Part shown: piece after piece, positions 45,020 to 54,030 of the stretch
Numbering within the stretch: the first letter of the stretch is position 1
Layout: each line of letters starts with the position of its first letter
Source of the DNA: Pyrinomonadaceae bacterium
GTDB lineage: Bacteria; Acidobacteriota; Blastocatellia; Pyrinomonadales; Pyrinomonadaceae
Assembly (NCBI GenBank): GCA_036277115.1
Contig: DASUNM010000015.1
Coordinates: 222,307-286,306 of the forward strand
Length of the DNA: 64,000 nt
Direction of reading: 5' to 3'
Translations under genes and position numbers: made by a program
The notes under the pieces: generated by a model
The model's input: the letters and a program-made list of their open reading frames with translations, nothing else
Told to the model about the DNA's origin: nothing
Databases searched by the model: none

Positions 45020-46369
45020 TTAGATAATCCGTCCGACCAGATCGTATTCCTGCGCTTCCTCGATTAGCACATCAACCATCTGGCCGGGAACCGGAACGAG
45101 ACCTTCAGGCGCGTCATTGATCAGAACACATCCATCAATGTCCGGCGCCTGGGTTTCCATTCTTCCCTGCCAAAGCAAATCACTCTCGTTTGATTCGCCT
45201 TCGAACATTACCCGGACGGTCTTACCGACCATCGCGGCGTGCTTTCGCTTGGCGATCTTCGATTGCTCTTTCATTAGCTGATCGCGACGGCGCTTGGCGA
45301 TTTTAGGATCGACTTTATTCGGCAGCTCGTAAGCCGGCGTGCCTTCTTCATCTGAATACGTGAAAACACCGACGCGATCGAATCCGACGTTCTTGATGAA
45401 GGTCATCAGCTCATCGAAATCCTCTTCGGTCTCGCCCGGAAAACCAGTGATGAAAGTCGTGCGCACGCCAATTCCCGGTACGCGGCGGCGCACTCGCTCG
45501 ATCAAACGTTCGAGCGACGCCCGGTTCCCGCCTCGCTTCATCAGCTTCAAAACATTCTGCGAAGCATGCTGCAAAGGCATGTCGAGATACTTCACGGCCT
45601 TTGGCTCTTCGGCGAGCACGTCCAGAAAGCCGTCGCTAATATGCGTCGGATAGGTATACATCACGCGCACCCACTCAATGCCATCGGCGTGCGACAGCTC
45701 GCGCAAGAGACGCGCGAGCGCGTCCGGCTTGCCCAGGTCTTCGCCATAACGCGAAGAGTCCTGCGCCACCAGAATCAGTTCCCTCACGCCCTCTTCAGCC
45801 AGCTGATGAGCTTCGGCTACGAGCGAACCAAAACGACGGCTGCGAAAGTGGCCGCGCATCTGGGGAATAAAACAGAAGGCGCAGGGCCGATCACATCCTT
45901 CGGCAATCTTGATGTACGCGTAATGACTCGGCGTCGCGAGCACGCGAGGCGTCGATTCGTCGTAGAGATAAGTGGCGCTTTGATTCCCGAGCGGAATCAC
46001 CGGCAACGACCGTGTGTTCGTCTGCGGATCACAAACGCTCAGGATTTCGTTGATCTGACTCGTGCCGATGAACGCATCGACTTCCGGCATCTCTGCCTTC
46101 AATTCATCTCGATAACGCTCGACCAGACAACCGGCGACCACCAAGCGCGTGGCTTTCCCCTCAGTCTTCAAACGCGCGGCTTCGAGAATTGCTTCGATCG
46201 ATTCCTTTTTTGCTGAATCGATAAAGCCGCACGTGTTTACGACGACCGTGTCCGCGTCTTCCGCGTCAGCGGTAATCTCAAAACCTTTTTGCTTGAGTTG
46301 CCCCATCATCACCTCGCTATCGACGAGGTTCTTTGGACAGCCAAGACTGATAAATCCAACTTTGTTCAT
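45020..46369 (-). CDS. rimO: Ribosomal protein S12 methylthiotransferase (RimO)
   Basis: 449-residue radical SAM enzyme that methylthiolates an Asp of ribosomal protein S12. The N-terminal MTTase domain has LGCPKNLVDSE (first cluster Cys), VNTCGFIDSAKKES and VAGCLVERY. The radical SAM motif is CDRPCAFCFIPQMRG (CxxxCxxC). A C-terminal TRAM domain follows (about 385-449). All six cluster cysteines are present. It is followed after 3 bases by the TonB_C gene. Confidence 0.96.
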   Translation of the reverse strand: MNKVGFISLGCPKNLVDSEVMMGQLKQKGFEITADAEDADTVVVNTCGFIDSAKKESIEAILEAARLKTEGKATRLVVAGCLVERYRDELKAEMPEVDAFIGTSQINEILSVCDPQTNTRSLPVIPLGNQSATYLYDESTPRVLATPSHYAYIKIAEGCDRPCAFCFIPQMRGHFRSRRFGSLVAEAHQLAEEGVRELILVAQDSSRYGEDLGKPDALARLLRELSHADGIEWVRVMYTYPTHISDGFLDVLAEEPKAVKYLDMPLQHASQNVLKLMKRGGNRASLERLIERVRRRVPGIGVRTTFITGFPGETEEDFDELMTFIKNVGFDRVGVFTYSDEEGTPAYELPNKVDPKIAKRRRDQLMKEQSKIAKRKHAAMVGKTVRVMFEGESNESDLLWQGRMETQAPDIDGCVLINDAPEGLVPVPGQMVDVLIEEAQEYDLVGRII

Positions 46370-46417
46370 TTGCTTAGTAAATCGTGAATCGCAAATCGTG
46401 AATAGAAAATCGAAGTT

Positions 46418-46485
46418 GTTTAGAGGCGGGCTACCGCCCGCCCGTTTTCAATATCGCGTTGGCGGGCAGTAGCCCGCCTCTAAAC
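46418..46485. repeat. Palindromic repeat, GAGGCGGGCTACCGCCCGCC family, copy 3
   Basis: The arms match 12870-12936 closely, with a different loop of about 20 bases. It lies between the transglutaminase stop and the rimO start. Confidence 0.75.
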
Positions 46486-46525
46486 TATCTTTATCTGCTT
46501 TGTCTTCCCTCCGTGTCCTCGCGAT

Positions 46526-48754
46526 TCAATTATTCTTCCTACTTTGTTCAAGTCGCGCCAACAGACTCTCGATATGACTTCGTTCCGCGTCGGACAGCTT
46601 CTCTTCCCCAAAACGGACTCGATTGTACGCGTTCGTAATATCTCGCGCTTCGTTCACGCCGGTGGCGGAAGCGAACTCTAAGGGCGTTTCGTACAGCTCG
46701 CGCTTGATACCCTGCTTCTCCAGGGCTTTTAGCAATCGTTCATAGAATTCGACGCGGCTTGCTTCCGACTCATTCGCGCCTCGCCACACTGTTAGTCCCC
46801 GGCGCCAGCCAAATCGCCGCACCCGGCGCGTCAACAGAACGGCGGCCATCAGTCCAAACAACGATGTCACGCCCAACAGAATTGGCCCAATGAGCGCAGG
46901 AAATGCCGCCCGCGCCTGCGCGAATTTGTTAACTGAGCCACGCTGCAGATCAAATAGCTTGTTCCGCGCCGAAATTACCAGAGATCGCTGTTCCTGCTTG
47001 TCGTATCCCACGACGTACTGGAACCACATCAACTCCAGCGCTTCAGAATATTTGCTCAGCATGCCGGCAAAGCCGGTCCGCGTAGTCGCAGCGCGGCCCG
47101 CGGACGGAGTCGGATCGAAAGTCACCCAGGATTTGGTTTCGGGGAAATAGACTTCCACCCAGGAGTGCGCATCGCTCTGTCGCACTGTGAACGCGCCCGA
47201 CGCGTCGTTGAATTCACCGGGCAGGAAGCCGTTTACCAGACGCGTCGCCACGCCCTGCGTGCGCAACATGACGGCCATGGCCGTAGCGAAATACTCGCAG
47301 TGGCCCTGCTTCACATTAAAAAGAAAATCCGCGAGCGGATCGGATCCGCTGGCTTTCATCTCGAGCGAGTAGCCATATCCGTCGCGCAGATGAGATTCAA
47401 CCGCGCGCGCCGCGTCATACCAGGTGCGCGCTTCGCTCTGCTGAATGACATCGCGCGTGAGTGTGCGGATACGCGGATCGAGGTTCGCCGGCAACTCCAG
47501 ATACCGCACCGACTCAACCACGTACTGAAGCCGATCGTTGCGAAGTGCATTTACGCTTGGCTCGGATGTATCGGAATGCACTCGGTACACCAGGCGCTCC
47601 TGATCGTGCGGACGCGTCTGAATCGCCCCCTCGGCATCGACGCGGACAAACGGCAAGTTACCTCTCACTCCTACCACGCGCGGCGCGCCGAATAGAACCG
47701 GAGTATCCACCGGCTCCATAAAAAAAGTTTGCGTCGTCAGGTGGTCCAGGCTTTCAGCGGTGCCAAGTTTGAACAGGCCGTTGTTACTCTCCTTTTTATC
47801 AAACCGTTCCGCGCCAGCCGATTTCTTCCAGGCTTTACCCGTGAAGCTATCCAAAGCGACTCCGCGCCAGCGCAAACGCGTCGGCGGCACGCTGCCAAAT
47901 TCATCAATACGCACACGCATGAAAATTTCGTCATTGCGTTTAAGTTGGCCGATCTGACCGAGCGTCACGCTGTCTGAGAAGCCGACGAAACCGGAAATCC
48001 CGGCTCCGCCGCGACGCAATGCGCTGGACGCAGTACGCGGCGCGATTAAGAAGAACGGCAGCGCCAGAATCACAATCAGGATCAGCAAGGCCACGGAGAC
48101 CAGCGGCAAGCGTCGCGTCTCGAGATACCGGCGGCGCCAAAGCCGCATCGGCAGCTTTTGAAAAAGTGTTGAATCCGGCGGAACGAGCAGGCGCGTCTGC
48201 GTAGCGGTAACTTTCTTGCGCGCTTTCTGAATTTCAAACGCGACGATCGTCGAGAGCGCGCACAGCAGATAAAGAATCAGTACCCCGAGGAACATCGGGC
48301 TCGCCGTCAGTCCGGCCGCCAGCAACACCGTGAAAAATGAGATCAGGTAGAGAAAGAACCAATCCCGATCGTGCTTGCGTTGGAAAAGTTTTACGGCCGA
48401 GAGAAAAAGAATCAGGTGCGAAAGAACAGCTACTTCGACACCACCACGCGGAATTGAGCCGCCCTCCGTCGCGCCAGTTCCCGTTGGGTCAACGGCGTCA
48501 CCGAGCCCTGAGAGCAGGAGCGGTGTGAGCACCTGCCAATCAAGGTAGAAAAACGGAATCGAAACCAGAATGACTGCCAGCGCGAGTCGCTCGCTCAACT
48601 GCCAACGGCTGTCTTCAAGTTTGAAAGCGACGACCATCACCAGGGCAAACGCGCCCAGCAACCACAGCCCCACCCCGCCCGCGACATAGAGCGCCAGCGC
48701 CGCGGCGGCGATCGTCGCGTAGGAAGTCAGACGGAAGTAGGTGCCAAACTGCAT
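46526..48754 (-). CDS. TgpA-type transglutaminase-like membrane protein (DUF3488/DUF4129)
   Basis: 742 residues. The N-terminal half holds about six membrane helices (to about residue 230), then a beta-rich region, and a transglutaminase core with QGHCEYFATAMAVMLRTQGV (Cys), SDAHSWVEVYF (His) and WVTFDPTPSAG (Asp). A further membrane helix and a DUF4129-like C-terminal region follow. The catalytic domain faces the periplasm in this family. It is often found beside MoxR and DUF58 genes, which are absent here. The exact substrate is unknown. The gene is monocistronic by spacing. Confidence 0.93.
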   Translation of the reverse strand: MQFGTYFRLTSYATIAAAALALYVAGGVGLWLLGAFALVMVVAFKLEDSRWQLSERLALAVILVSIPFFYLDWQVLTPLLLSGLGDAVDPTGTGATEGGSIPRGGVEVAVLSHLILFLSAVKLFQRKHDRDWFFLYLISFFTVLLAAGLTASPMFLGVLILYLLCALSTIVAFEIQKARKKVTATQTRLLVPPDSTLFQKLPMRLWRRRYLETRRLPLVSVALLILIVILALPFFLIAPRTASSALRRGGAGISGFVGFSDSVTLGQIGQLKRNDEIFMRVRIDEFGSVPPTRLRWRGVALDSFTGKAWKKSAGAERFDKKESNNGLFKLGTAESLDHLTTQTFFMEPVDTPVLFGAPRVVGVRGNLPFVRVDAEGAIQTRPHDQERLVYRVHSDTSEPSVNALRNDRLQYVVESVRYLELPANLDPRIRTLTRDVIQQSEARTWYDAARAVESHLRDGYGYSLEMKASGSDPLADFLFNVKQGHCEYFATAMAVMLRTQGVATRLVNGFLPGEFNDASGAFTVRQSDAHSWVEVYFPETKSWVTFDPTPSAGRAATTRTGFAGMLSKYSEALELMWFQYVVGYDKQEQRSLVISARNKLFDLQRGSVNKFAQARAAFPALIGPILLGVTSLFGLMAAVLLTRRVRRFGWRRGLTVWRGANESEASRVEFYERLLKALEKQGIKRELYETPLEFASATGVNEARDITNAYNRVRFGEEKLSDAERSHIESLLARLEQSRKNN

Positions 48755-48770
48755 GCAACGTGCTTTGATG

Positions 48771-48810
48771 AAAAAAGCCCGCTCAAGTTTACCCTGAGCG
48801 GACTTCCTTT
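48771..48810 (-). terminator. Rho-independent terminator after the PilZ gene
   Basis: Stem AAGCCCGCTCA/TGAGCGGACTT with one mismatch and, on the minus strand, a run of six T. It follows the PilZ gene stop and lies just before the transglutaminase gene start. Confidence 0.75.
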
Positions 48811-48833
48811 AATAATCGCGGCATTCGCGGCAC

Positions 48834-49412
48834 TCAGGTCAGGACTACGAACGGCTCTGTTTTTCCTCGCTTTTCCAAAAACGCGGCGAGCCTTGCTGCG
48901 TCGGCATCGCTCATTTGCATCACTTTGGCGCCCACGAACCATTTCGCCTGACCGTTAACGCCCAGTCGCTCACAATTAATGATTGAGACCACCGCCGCCA
49001 CGGCCGCGGCCGGCAAATTGACGGTGACGTACAGGAAGCAACCAGGTTTTGTGAGTTGCTCTTGAGGAAACCGGCTGCCGACAAACGACAGTGCCATGCC
49101 TCCCTGGCTAATTGTTTCGCAGTGGCCGCGGGCAGGGGTCGAGTATGAAACATCCCAACTCAGCGCGTGTCGCTCGACTAAGCTGATGGTGGCCGGCAAA
49201 TGAACTTTGTAGCGGGCAAAGCGGCGATTGTTTTCGTTCGGTTCGCGATGCGAGGTAGGTTTGCGCTCCAGCTTGCGTAGCGGATCGAACCCCTTGAACT
49301 CGAGGCCACAATTGTTGCAGAGCAGCTCGTGCAGACCGGCCATCTGCAAAACAAAAGATGAATCGTTATAGCCACGCTGAACACGTGTGCTTTTGCATCG
49401 CGGACACCACAT
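48834..49412 (-). CDS. PilZ-domain protein with N-terminal zinc ribbon
   Basis: 192 residues. Cys pairs CPRC (3-6) and CNNC (32-35) form a zinc ribbon. The C-terminal PilZ domain has RRFARYKVHLPATI (an RxxxR-type c-di-GMP motif) and ETISQGGMALSF (a D/NxSxxG-type motif with T-I-S in place). It likely binds c-di-GMP in the cytoplasm and transmits the signal to motility, exopolysaccharide or surface functions. No c-di-GMP enzyme is nearby. The gene is followed by a terminator. Confidence 0.88.
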   Translation of the reverse strand: MWCPRCKSTRVQRGYNDSSFVLQMAGLHELLCNNCGLEFKGFDPLRKLERKPTSHREPNENNRRFARYKVHLPATISLVERHALSWDVSYSTPARGHCETISQGGMALSFVGSRFPQEQLTKPGCFLYVTVNLPAAAVAAVVSIINCERLGVNGQAKWFVGAKVMQMSDADAARLAAFLEKRGKTEPFVVLT

Positions 49413-49843
49413 AGAGAACCCCGGTCTTAGGTCTTAGGTCTTAGGTCTTAGGTCTTAGGAAATCCTCGTGAAAGCGCGAATACATTTACGGTTCACGATT
49501 TACCATTCACGGTTTTCGGCGGGACAAGGTGAGAAGGGGTGAGGATTGTAGCAAATGACCTCGAAAGGCCGCCAGATATTTTTAGGACGCACAGCTAAAG
49601 CCTTCAAACCGACCGGTAGATCCGTACGTTCACGGGGCGGCTTGCCCAGCGTTTATCGTTCCGTAGGAACGAAATGTCTATACACTGCGCCCCACTCGAC
49701 AATCCGAGCCCGTTTACGGGCGAAACATTCCACTCCTAACGGAGGTGCAAAGTTCTAATCGGCCGGGGTGCGATAAACATTTCGCCGCTCCGCGACTGTT
49801 GACTGGCAACCGTGTCCGTCATATTTTCCTTCCAACAGTACTG
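49413..49843. other. 431-base gap between divergent genes
   Basis: Besides the heptamer array it holds small hairpins (CGTTCCGTAGGAACG near 49657; CCCGTTTACGGGC near 49710) and no clear gene. It is the promoter region of the PilZ gene and the third L,D-transpeptidase gene. Confidence 0.4.
49423..49459. repeat. Tandem heptamer (GGTCTTA) about five copies
   Basis: Five exact copies of GGTCTTA upstream of the PilZ gene. Short repeat arrays of this kind can change length by slippage; here it is in the promoter region, so it might alter expression. Confidence 0.8.
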
Positions 49844-50650
49844 ATGAAAATTCTTATCACGATCTGTCTGGCGTTTATCCTGCCGACCATCGCGCTTGGC
49901 CAACGCAGTAATCTCTCCCGCGTCAAAATCAAAGAGGCCGAACAACAACTTGCTGACGCCGGCTTCTGGACCGGCCCCGTTGACGGAGTCTTTGACGACG
50001 GCTCACGCGCAGCGTTGATTGCATTTCAGAAATGGCACGGTCGCGACGTGACCGGCCAACTCACTAGCGACGAACTTGACGTCATTCGCACCAGCTCGAG
50101 ACCGGAAGCGAGAGAACTCGGATACGAGCACGTTGAAGTAGATCTCGATCGTCAAATACTCATGCTGGTGAACGGCGAAGGACGCATCAAAGTCCTTCCG
50201 ACTTCGACTGGCAATGGCAAGACGTTCATGGACGACGGGCAGGAGAGCATCTCCTACACACCGCGCGGCCGGTTCCTTGTTTATGACAAGAGCGTCGGAT
50301 GGGAGACGGGCCCGCTCGGATCGGTTTACTACCCCAACTACATCAGTGGCGGCGTTGCCATACACGGCAGCCGCAACGTCCCCAATCAACCGGCAAGCCA
50401 CGGTTGCATTCGCATACCACTCTTTGCGGCCCGCGAAGTCAGCAAGCTTTTAAAAGTCGGAACCATCGTCCTGGTTTACGACAAAGTCTCGTTTGTGTCC
50501 GCAAAGGATTGGATAAAGAACCCGAAGTTGAAGGAAGCTGCGCTGATGAGTCTCACCGCAGAGGTGGCCGACACCGCACCGGATGGAGCAGGAAACAAAT
50601 CGAAGCCGTCAGTTCAGCGACGGCCGCGATCCCGAATCGTCCGAACTTAA
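49844..50650 (+). CDS. L,D-transpeptidase with peptidoglycan-binding domain
   Basis: 268 residues from the ATG at 49844 (MKILITICLAFILPTIALG), a signal peptide; the longer frame is from 49745. A peptidoglycan-binding domain (AEQQLADAGFWTGPVDGVFD, ALIAFQKWHGRDVTGQL) precedes a YkuD domain with AIHGS and ASHGCIRIPL (catalytic His and Cys). It is a paralogue of the protein at 8778-9476, sharing YTPRGRF, YYPNYIS and VSFVSAKDW. It should make 3-3 peptidoglycan cross-links in the periplasm. The C-terminal basic tail is extra. Confidence 0.94.
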   Translation: MKILITICLAFILPTIALGQRSNLSRVKIKEAEQQLADAGFWTGPVDGVFDDGSRAALIAFQKWHGRDVTGQLTSDELDVIRTSSRPEARELGYEHVEVDLDRQILMLVNGEGRIKVLPTSTGNGKTFMDDGQESISYTPRGRFLVYDKSVGWETGPLGSVYYPNYISGGVAIHGSRNVPNQPASHGCIRIPLFAAREVSKLLKVGTIVLVYDKVSFVSAKDWIKNPKLKEAALMSLTAEVADTAPDGAGNKSKPSVQRRPRSRIVRT

Positions 50651-52032
50651 GTTCTTAACGGGTTTGCTCTGTCGATACGCGGCAACATCTGCCGGTTCCA
50701 ATTATCAAATTCCGAGATGAGCCGCTGCAGCACGTCCGGGTTCTTCTTCCCAAACTCAGCTTGCTCGTGGTGATCGACTGACAAGTCAAATAGACGACGC
50801 TGATTACCGCTGCGAAGATACTTCCAGTTCCCATGACGCACCGCATCCTGATCGTAGATGCGCCAGAAGAACGTGCGGTCCTCAACCGGACTCGATCCTT
50901 TAACTATCGGTAACAAGTCAATTCCATCCAACGCATAACCGTCTGCCGGTTTTGTTTCCGTCGCCGCGAGAATGGTCGCCGTCCAGTCCATCGAGATCGC
51001 CGCTTGATGAGTAACGCGATTAGCCGGAATGACGCCCGGCCAGCGAAGAATTGCCGGAACGCGAATGCCACCTTCCAACAGATCTCCTTTCCTGCCGGAG
51101 AAGGGCCATTGATACGAGAAGCGCTCGCCGCCGTTATCGCTCGTAAAGATCACCAGAGTATTTCGGTCCTTGCCCGCAGCGCTTAAAGCTTGCAGCACAC
51201 GACCGACACCTTCATCCAAACTACGCATCATTTCCGCATACAACTTGAGAGAGCCGCCGCCGCCCATGGTTATCGGTTCAATGGTTTTGTCGGTGAAGGT
51301 GATCCGTTCGCCGCCTTTGCGATCCTGCCAGGGCCAGTGCGGAGCCGTGTAATGAAGACTCAAGTAGAACGGCTTGGTTCGACGCCGGCGAACGTATTCA
51401 ACCGCCCGCTCAGTAAGCAAATCGGTCATATAACCATGCTGCTCAACGGGTTTTAGATTCTCATAAAGATCAGGCGCACCGCGACCGGTCTTGTGCAGGT
51501 GATAATCTACCGCGCCGGCGAGATTCCCAAAAAATTCGTCGAAGCCATGCGCATTCGGTCCCCACTCAGGGCGAAAGCCGAGATGCCACTTTCCGATCAG
51601 CGCTGTGTCATAGCCACTCGTTTTAAGAAGTGAAGCGATCGTCGGGTGGCCCGGATCCAGGCCCACGGTCAGGTTGTTCGCGGGCAACGGCTCGAGTAAG
51701 CCGATCTTCAACCGCGCCGGGTATCGACCGGTAATAAATCCAACGCGTGTGGGAGTGCAGACGGCTGAAGCAGAATATGCGTCGGTAAACCTCGCGCCTT
51801 GTGAAGCAAGCAGATCCAGATTGGGAGTCCGATAGTCTGGCCGACCGTAACAGCTGAGATCGCCCCACCCGAGATCATCGGCAAGAATGAAGATGACATT
51901 GGGACGATTCACTCGCGAAGGTTTTGGCGAAGCGGCAGGCAAATCCGTTTTGCCCGAGGTAGCGTTACGTTGCAAAAGCAGGGTCGCACTCGTCGCTAGC
52001 CCACCCAGGAAGTTCCGGCGAGTAAATTTCAT
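50647..52032 (-). CDS. Tat-exported sulfatase
   Basis: 461 residues. Tat signal TRRNFLGGLATSATLL (Arg5-Arg6). The sulfatase metal site is ILADDLGWGDLSCYG; the active-site motif is SAVCTPTRVGFITGRYP, a CxPxR sequence whose Cys must be turned into formylglycine by a separate enzyme that is not in this window. Further motifs are KWHLGF and TSDNGG. It should hydrolyse sulfate esters, probably on polysaccharides, in the periplasm or outside. Convergent with the L,D-transpeptidase gene, the two ends overlapping by four bases. Confidence 0.94.
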   Translation of the reverse strand: MKFTRRNFLGGLATSATLLLQRNATSGKTDLPAASPKPSRVNRPNVIFILADDLGWGDLSCYGRPDYRTPNLDLLASQGARFTDAYSASAVCTPTRVGFITGRYPARLKIGLLEPLPANNLTVGLDPGHPTIASLLKTSGYDTALIGKWHLGFRPEWGPNAHGFDEFFGNLAGAVDYHLHKTGRGAPDLYENLKPVEQHGYMTDLLTERAVEYVRRRRTKPFYLSLHYTAPHWPWQDRKGGERITFTDKTIEPITMGGGGSLKLYAEMMRSLDEGVGRVLQALSAAGKDRNTLVIFTSDNGGERFSYQWPFSGRKGDLLEGGIRVPAILRWPGVIPANRVTHQAAISMDWTATILAATETKPADGYALDGIDLLPIVKGSSPVEDRTFFWRIYDQDAVRHGNWKYLRSGNQRRLFDLSVDHHEQAEFGKKNPDVLQRLISEFDNWNRQMLPRIDRANPLRT

Positions 52033-52104
52033 GATGGAATCTTACATGGAAATGCCGCAGCTCGTGATTAATTGTGGTAGTGTCTGAATGTTGTGTTGCC
52101 CGAT

Positions 52105-52419
52105 TCAGAATTCTTTAATGATCCTCACGGGCTGATTAGTTGCTTCGGTGTATTCTTTGCCAATCGTTTGCGCCAAGGCAAAAAACTCCTCGTTGTAAAC
52201 GTAAATATCTATCGGCACCCAGATGCCGTCTCTAAACAACCAAGCCTCCTGATTTTTCTTATGAACCCTGAACATTGACTGGCTCGGATGAAATAGCCGG
52301 TCAGGTGTCAAAAAGTACAAGCCGTTGACCATTCGTTGAACCTGTACTTTGGGATAATGCTTTTGAACTAGCTTGATGAATTGGTTTTCGCGGGAAGTTT
52401 GGGTTTCTATGACATCCAT
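52105..52419 (-). CDS. Small hypothetical protein
   Basis: 104 residues, rich in aromatic residues (YFLTPDRLFHPS, WLFRDGIWVPIDIYVYNEEFF), with no signal peptide or known motif. It lies just downstream of the IS1-like transposase on the same strand and in lower-GC sequence, so it may have arrived with the insertion or be resident. Function unknown. Confidence 0.5.
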   Translation of the reverse strand: MDVIETQTSRENQFIKLVQKHYPKVQVQRMVNGLYFLTPDRLFHPSQSMFRVHKKNQEAWLFRDGIWVPIDIYVYNEEFFALAQTIGKEYTEATNQPVRIIKEF

Positions 52420-52476
52420 GAACAGTCATTATGAGCCGCAACTAGACCGCCAAGCAACAGCAAATCAGAATCAGAA

Positions 52477-53436
52477 TCAGAATTTAGCCGCTGCGTGAAG
52501 TAGGTCTTTAACACTCCACAAATGCCTCACGATTCCCGCTTCCATTGCTGGCGTCGCGCCATGAAGTGTCTTGTGCGGTCTGCAAAAGTTGTAGTAGCAG
52601 AGATACAACGCCAAGGCCGCCTTGTGGTTGTCCAGCTTCTTTGAAAAGGCGTTCGTTAGCCGCGTGAATCTTCGGTTTTCCATGCGCAGCGACAAGTTGT
52701 GTCTTTCGATGTGTGACGTGCTGCAACGATCCATATCGGGGTTGCCCATGATCGCTTCTTTCCTTGCGCCTGTGCATTCAGCCGGAGAATATCTTTGCTC
52801 GTCCATAAGTGACGAGCGATAAATTTTGATTAACTGCGCGAAATCAACTCGTTGCATTCCGAGGCTCATTACAACCGCGTCGCGGTAAGCCGCAAAGCCA
52901 TCCGTTGAAATCTGAAAACTTCCCGCCGTTGCGTGAGCGATCTTATCGGTGAAGGCCACCGTATCATCGTAACCCCGATGTCCAACGTGCCAAGCAAGAA
53001 TGAGTTTCGTTTCTGAATCAATACAAGTGAACGTCCAGCAATCGCCAACCTCGTCAGATGTTTCGCCTTTGCGAATCTTGGTCTTATTTTTCATTGCCAC
53101 CCAAGACCAAACCTCATCACACTGGGCAAAATTAATCTTCAATCCATGAATTCGTTCGCGCATCAAAGCTTCACACTTGCGGCCAACGATGGCTAGAAGT
53201 TTGAGGATCGTATTGCGGTCAACATTCGTGAGGCGTTCGGTACTTCTAACGCTGCAACCTTCAATCAGGCAAGAGATAACTTGCAGAGCCTTGCCCTCGT
53301 CCAGCGACATATTGTCGAGGGTCTTAATCTTCGGCTCGCCGAAAGTCTTGCCACAGGACAAGCACCGATACCGCTGATTGCCTTTTCGGTCTTTGCCGAA
53401 TCGCTTTGAGGGTTTATCGCAGGTTGGACAATCCAT
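52477..53436 (-). CDS. IS1-family-like transposase
   Basis: 319 residues in one frame. The N-terminal zinc finger CPTC...YRCLSCGKTF (InsA-like) is followed by a helix-turn-helix region (LIEGCSVRSTERLTNVDRNTILKLL) and a DDE-type catalytic part: FAQCDEVWSWV, FQISTDGFAAYRDAV and HIERHNLSLRMENRRFTRLTNAFSKK. IS1 normally makes this protein by frameshifting from two frames; here the two parts are fused in a single frame. No clear matching terminal inverted repeats were found, so the element boundary is uncertain. Confidence 0.87.
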   Translation of the reverse strand: MDCPTCDKPSKRFGKDRKGNQRYRCLSCGKTFGEPKIKTLDNMSLDEGKALQVISCLIEGCSVRSTERLTNVDRNTILKLLAIVGRKCEALMRERIHGLKINFAQCDEVWSWVAMKNKTKIRKGETSDEVGDCWTFTCIDSETKLILAWHVGHRGYDDTVAFTDKIAHATAGSFQISTDGFAAYRDAVVMSLGMQRVDFAQLIKIYRSSLMDEQRYSPAECTGARKEAIMGNPDMDRCSTSHIERHNLSLRMENRRFTRLTNAFSKKLDNHKAALALYLCYYNFCRPHKTLHGATPAMEAGIVRHLWSVKDLLHAAAKF

Positions 53437-53565
53437 TTTAGCCGCCTTCTGTGTAGCAACACAATTATGCTTAGGCGGCGATGAATGTCAAGTGGAGATT
53501 TCGATCTAGGGTCTGGTCATTAGCTTTTGGCCTCTACATGAAGGGAGAGATGCTGAATGTCTTAG

Positions 53566-54030
53566 TTAGGGTTGTGCGCCGAAATAAATCTTGTTTTGGT
53601 CTTGTGATGGATCGATCGCGAAGCGTGCCCGATCCATGCAATTGTGAAAGCCGAGGTACGGAAATGGAAGAAACGCTGGCCCAAACTCTTGGTTTAGATC
53701 GGGGAGAAAAGCTGTAACTTCAAGCCGTAATGATTCGCCCTCGTCTGCAAGTAGAACTATGCTAATCCTCGCAAGCGTACCACGAACGTCTTGGCCCTTC
53801 AGGTTTATCTTCTTATCGCCAATTGTCTCACTAAAAGCCACGCGACCAACCATCTCTTGGGTGCACCAGAAGTATTGGCCGCCAGTGTCTAAAATCGCTT
53901 GTTCTAATTCCTCGTCAACTTCAATGTAAACACGAATTCTCTGGGTATCATCACCGCCAGGGATCGGCTCAGCGTCATAAGTAGCGACACCTGTGGCGAA
54001 GGGAGTATCGTCTTCAAAGTTAAGCAGCAT
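53566..54030 (-). CDS. Unrecognised protein, third gene of an accessory operon
   Basis: 154 residues, acidic, with several predicted beta segments (RIRVYIEVDEELEQAIL, ARISIVLLADEGESLRLEV). No signal or membrane helix. Its ATG directly follows the stop of the preceding gene, so it is cotranscribed with the two genes before it. The sequence suggests a cytoplasmic beta-rich protein. The family is not recognised. Confidence 0.65.
   Translation of the reverse strand: MLLNFEDDTPFATGVATYDAEPIPGGDDTQRIRVYIEVDEELEQAILDTGGQYFWCTQEMVGRVAFSETIGDKKINLKGQDVRGTLARISIVLLADEGESLRLEVTAFLPDLNQEFGPAFLPFPYLGFHNCMDRARFAIDPSQDQNKIYFGAQP

Noticed and set aside
49423..49459. CRISPR-like or integron repeat
   Set aside because: Only seven bases per unit and no spacers; a simple tandem repeat.
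52076..52104. Confident terminal inverted repeat of the IS1-like element
   Set aside because: Only about nine bases match on the other side, so I did not assign element ends.
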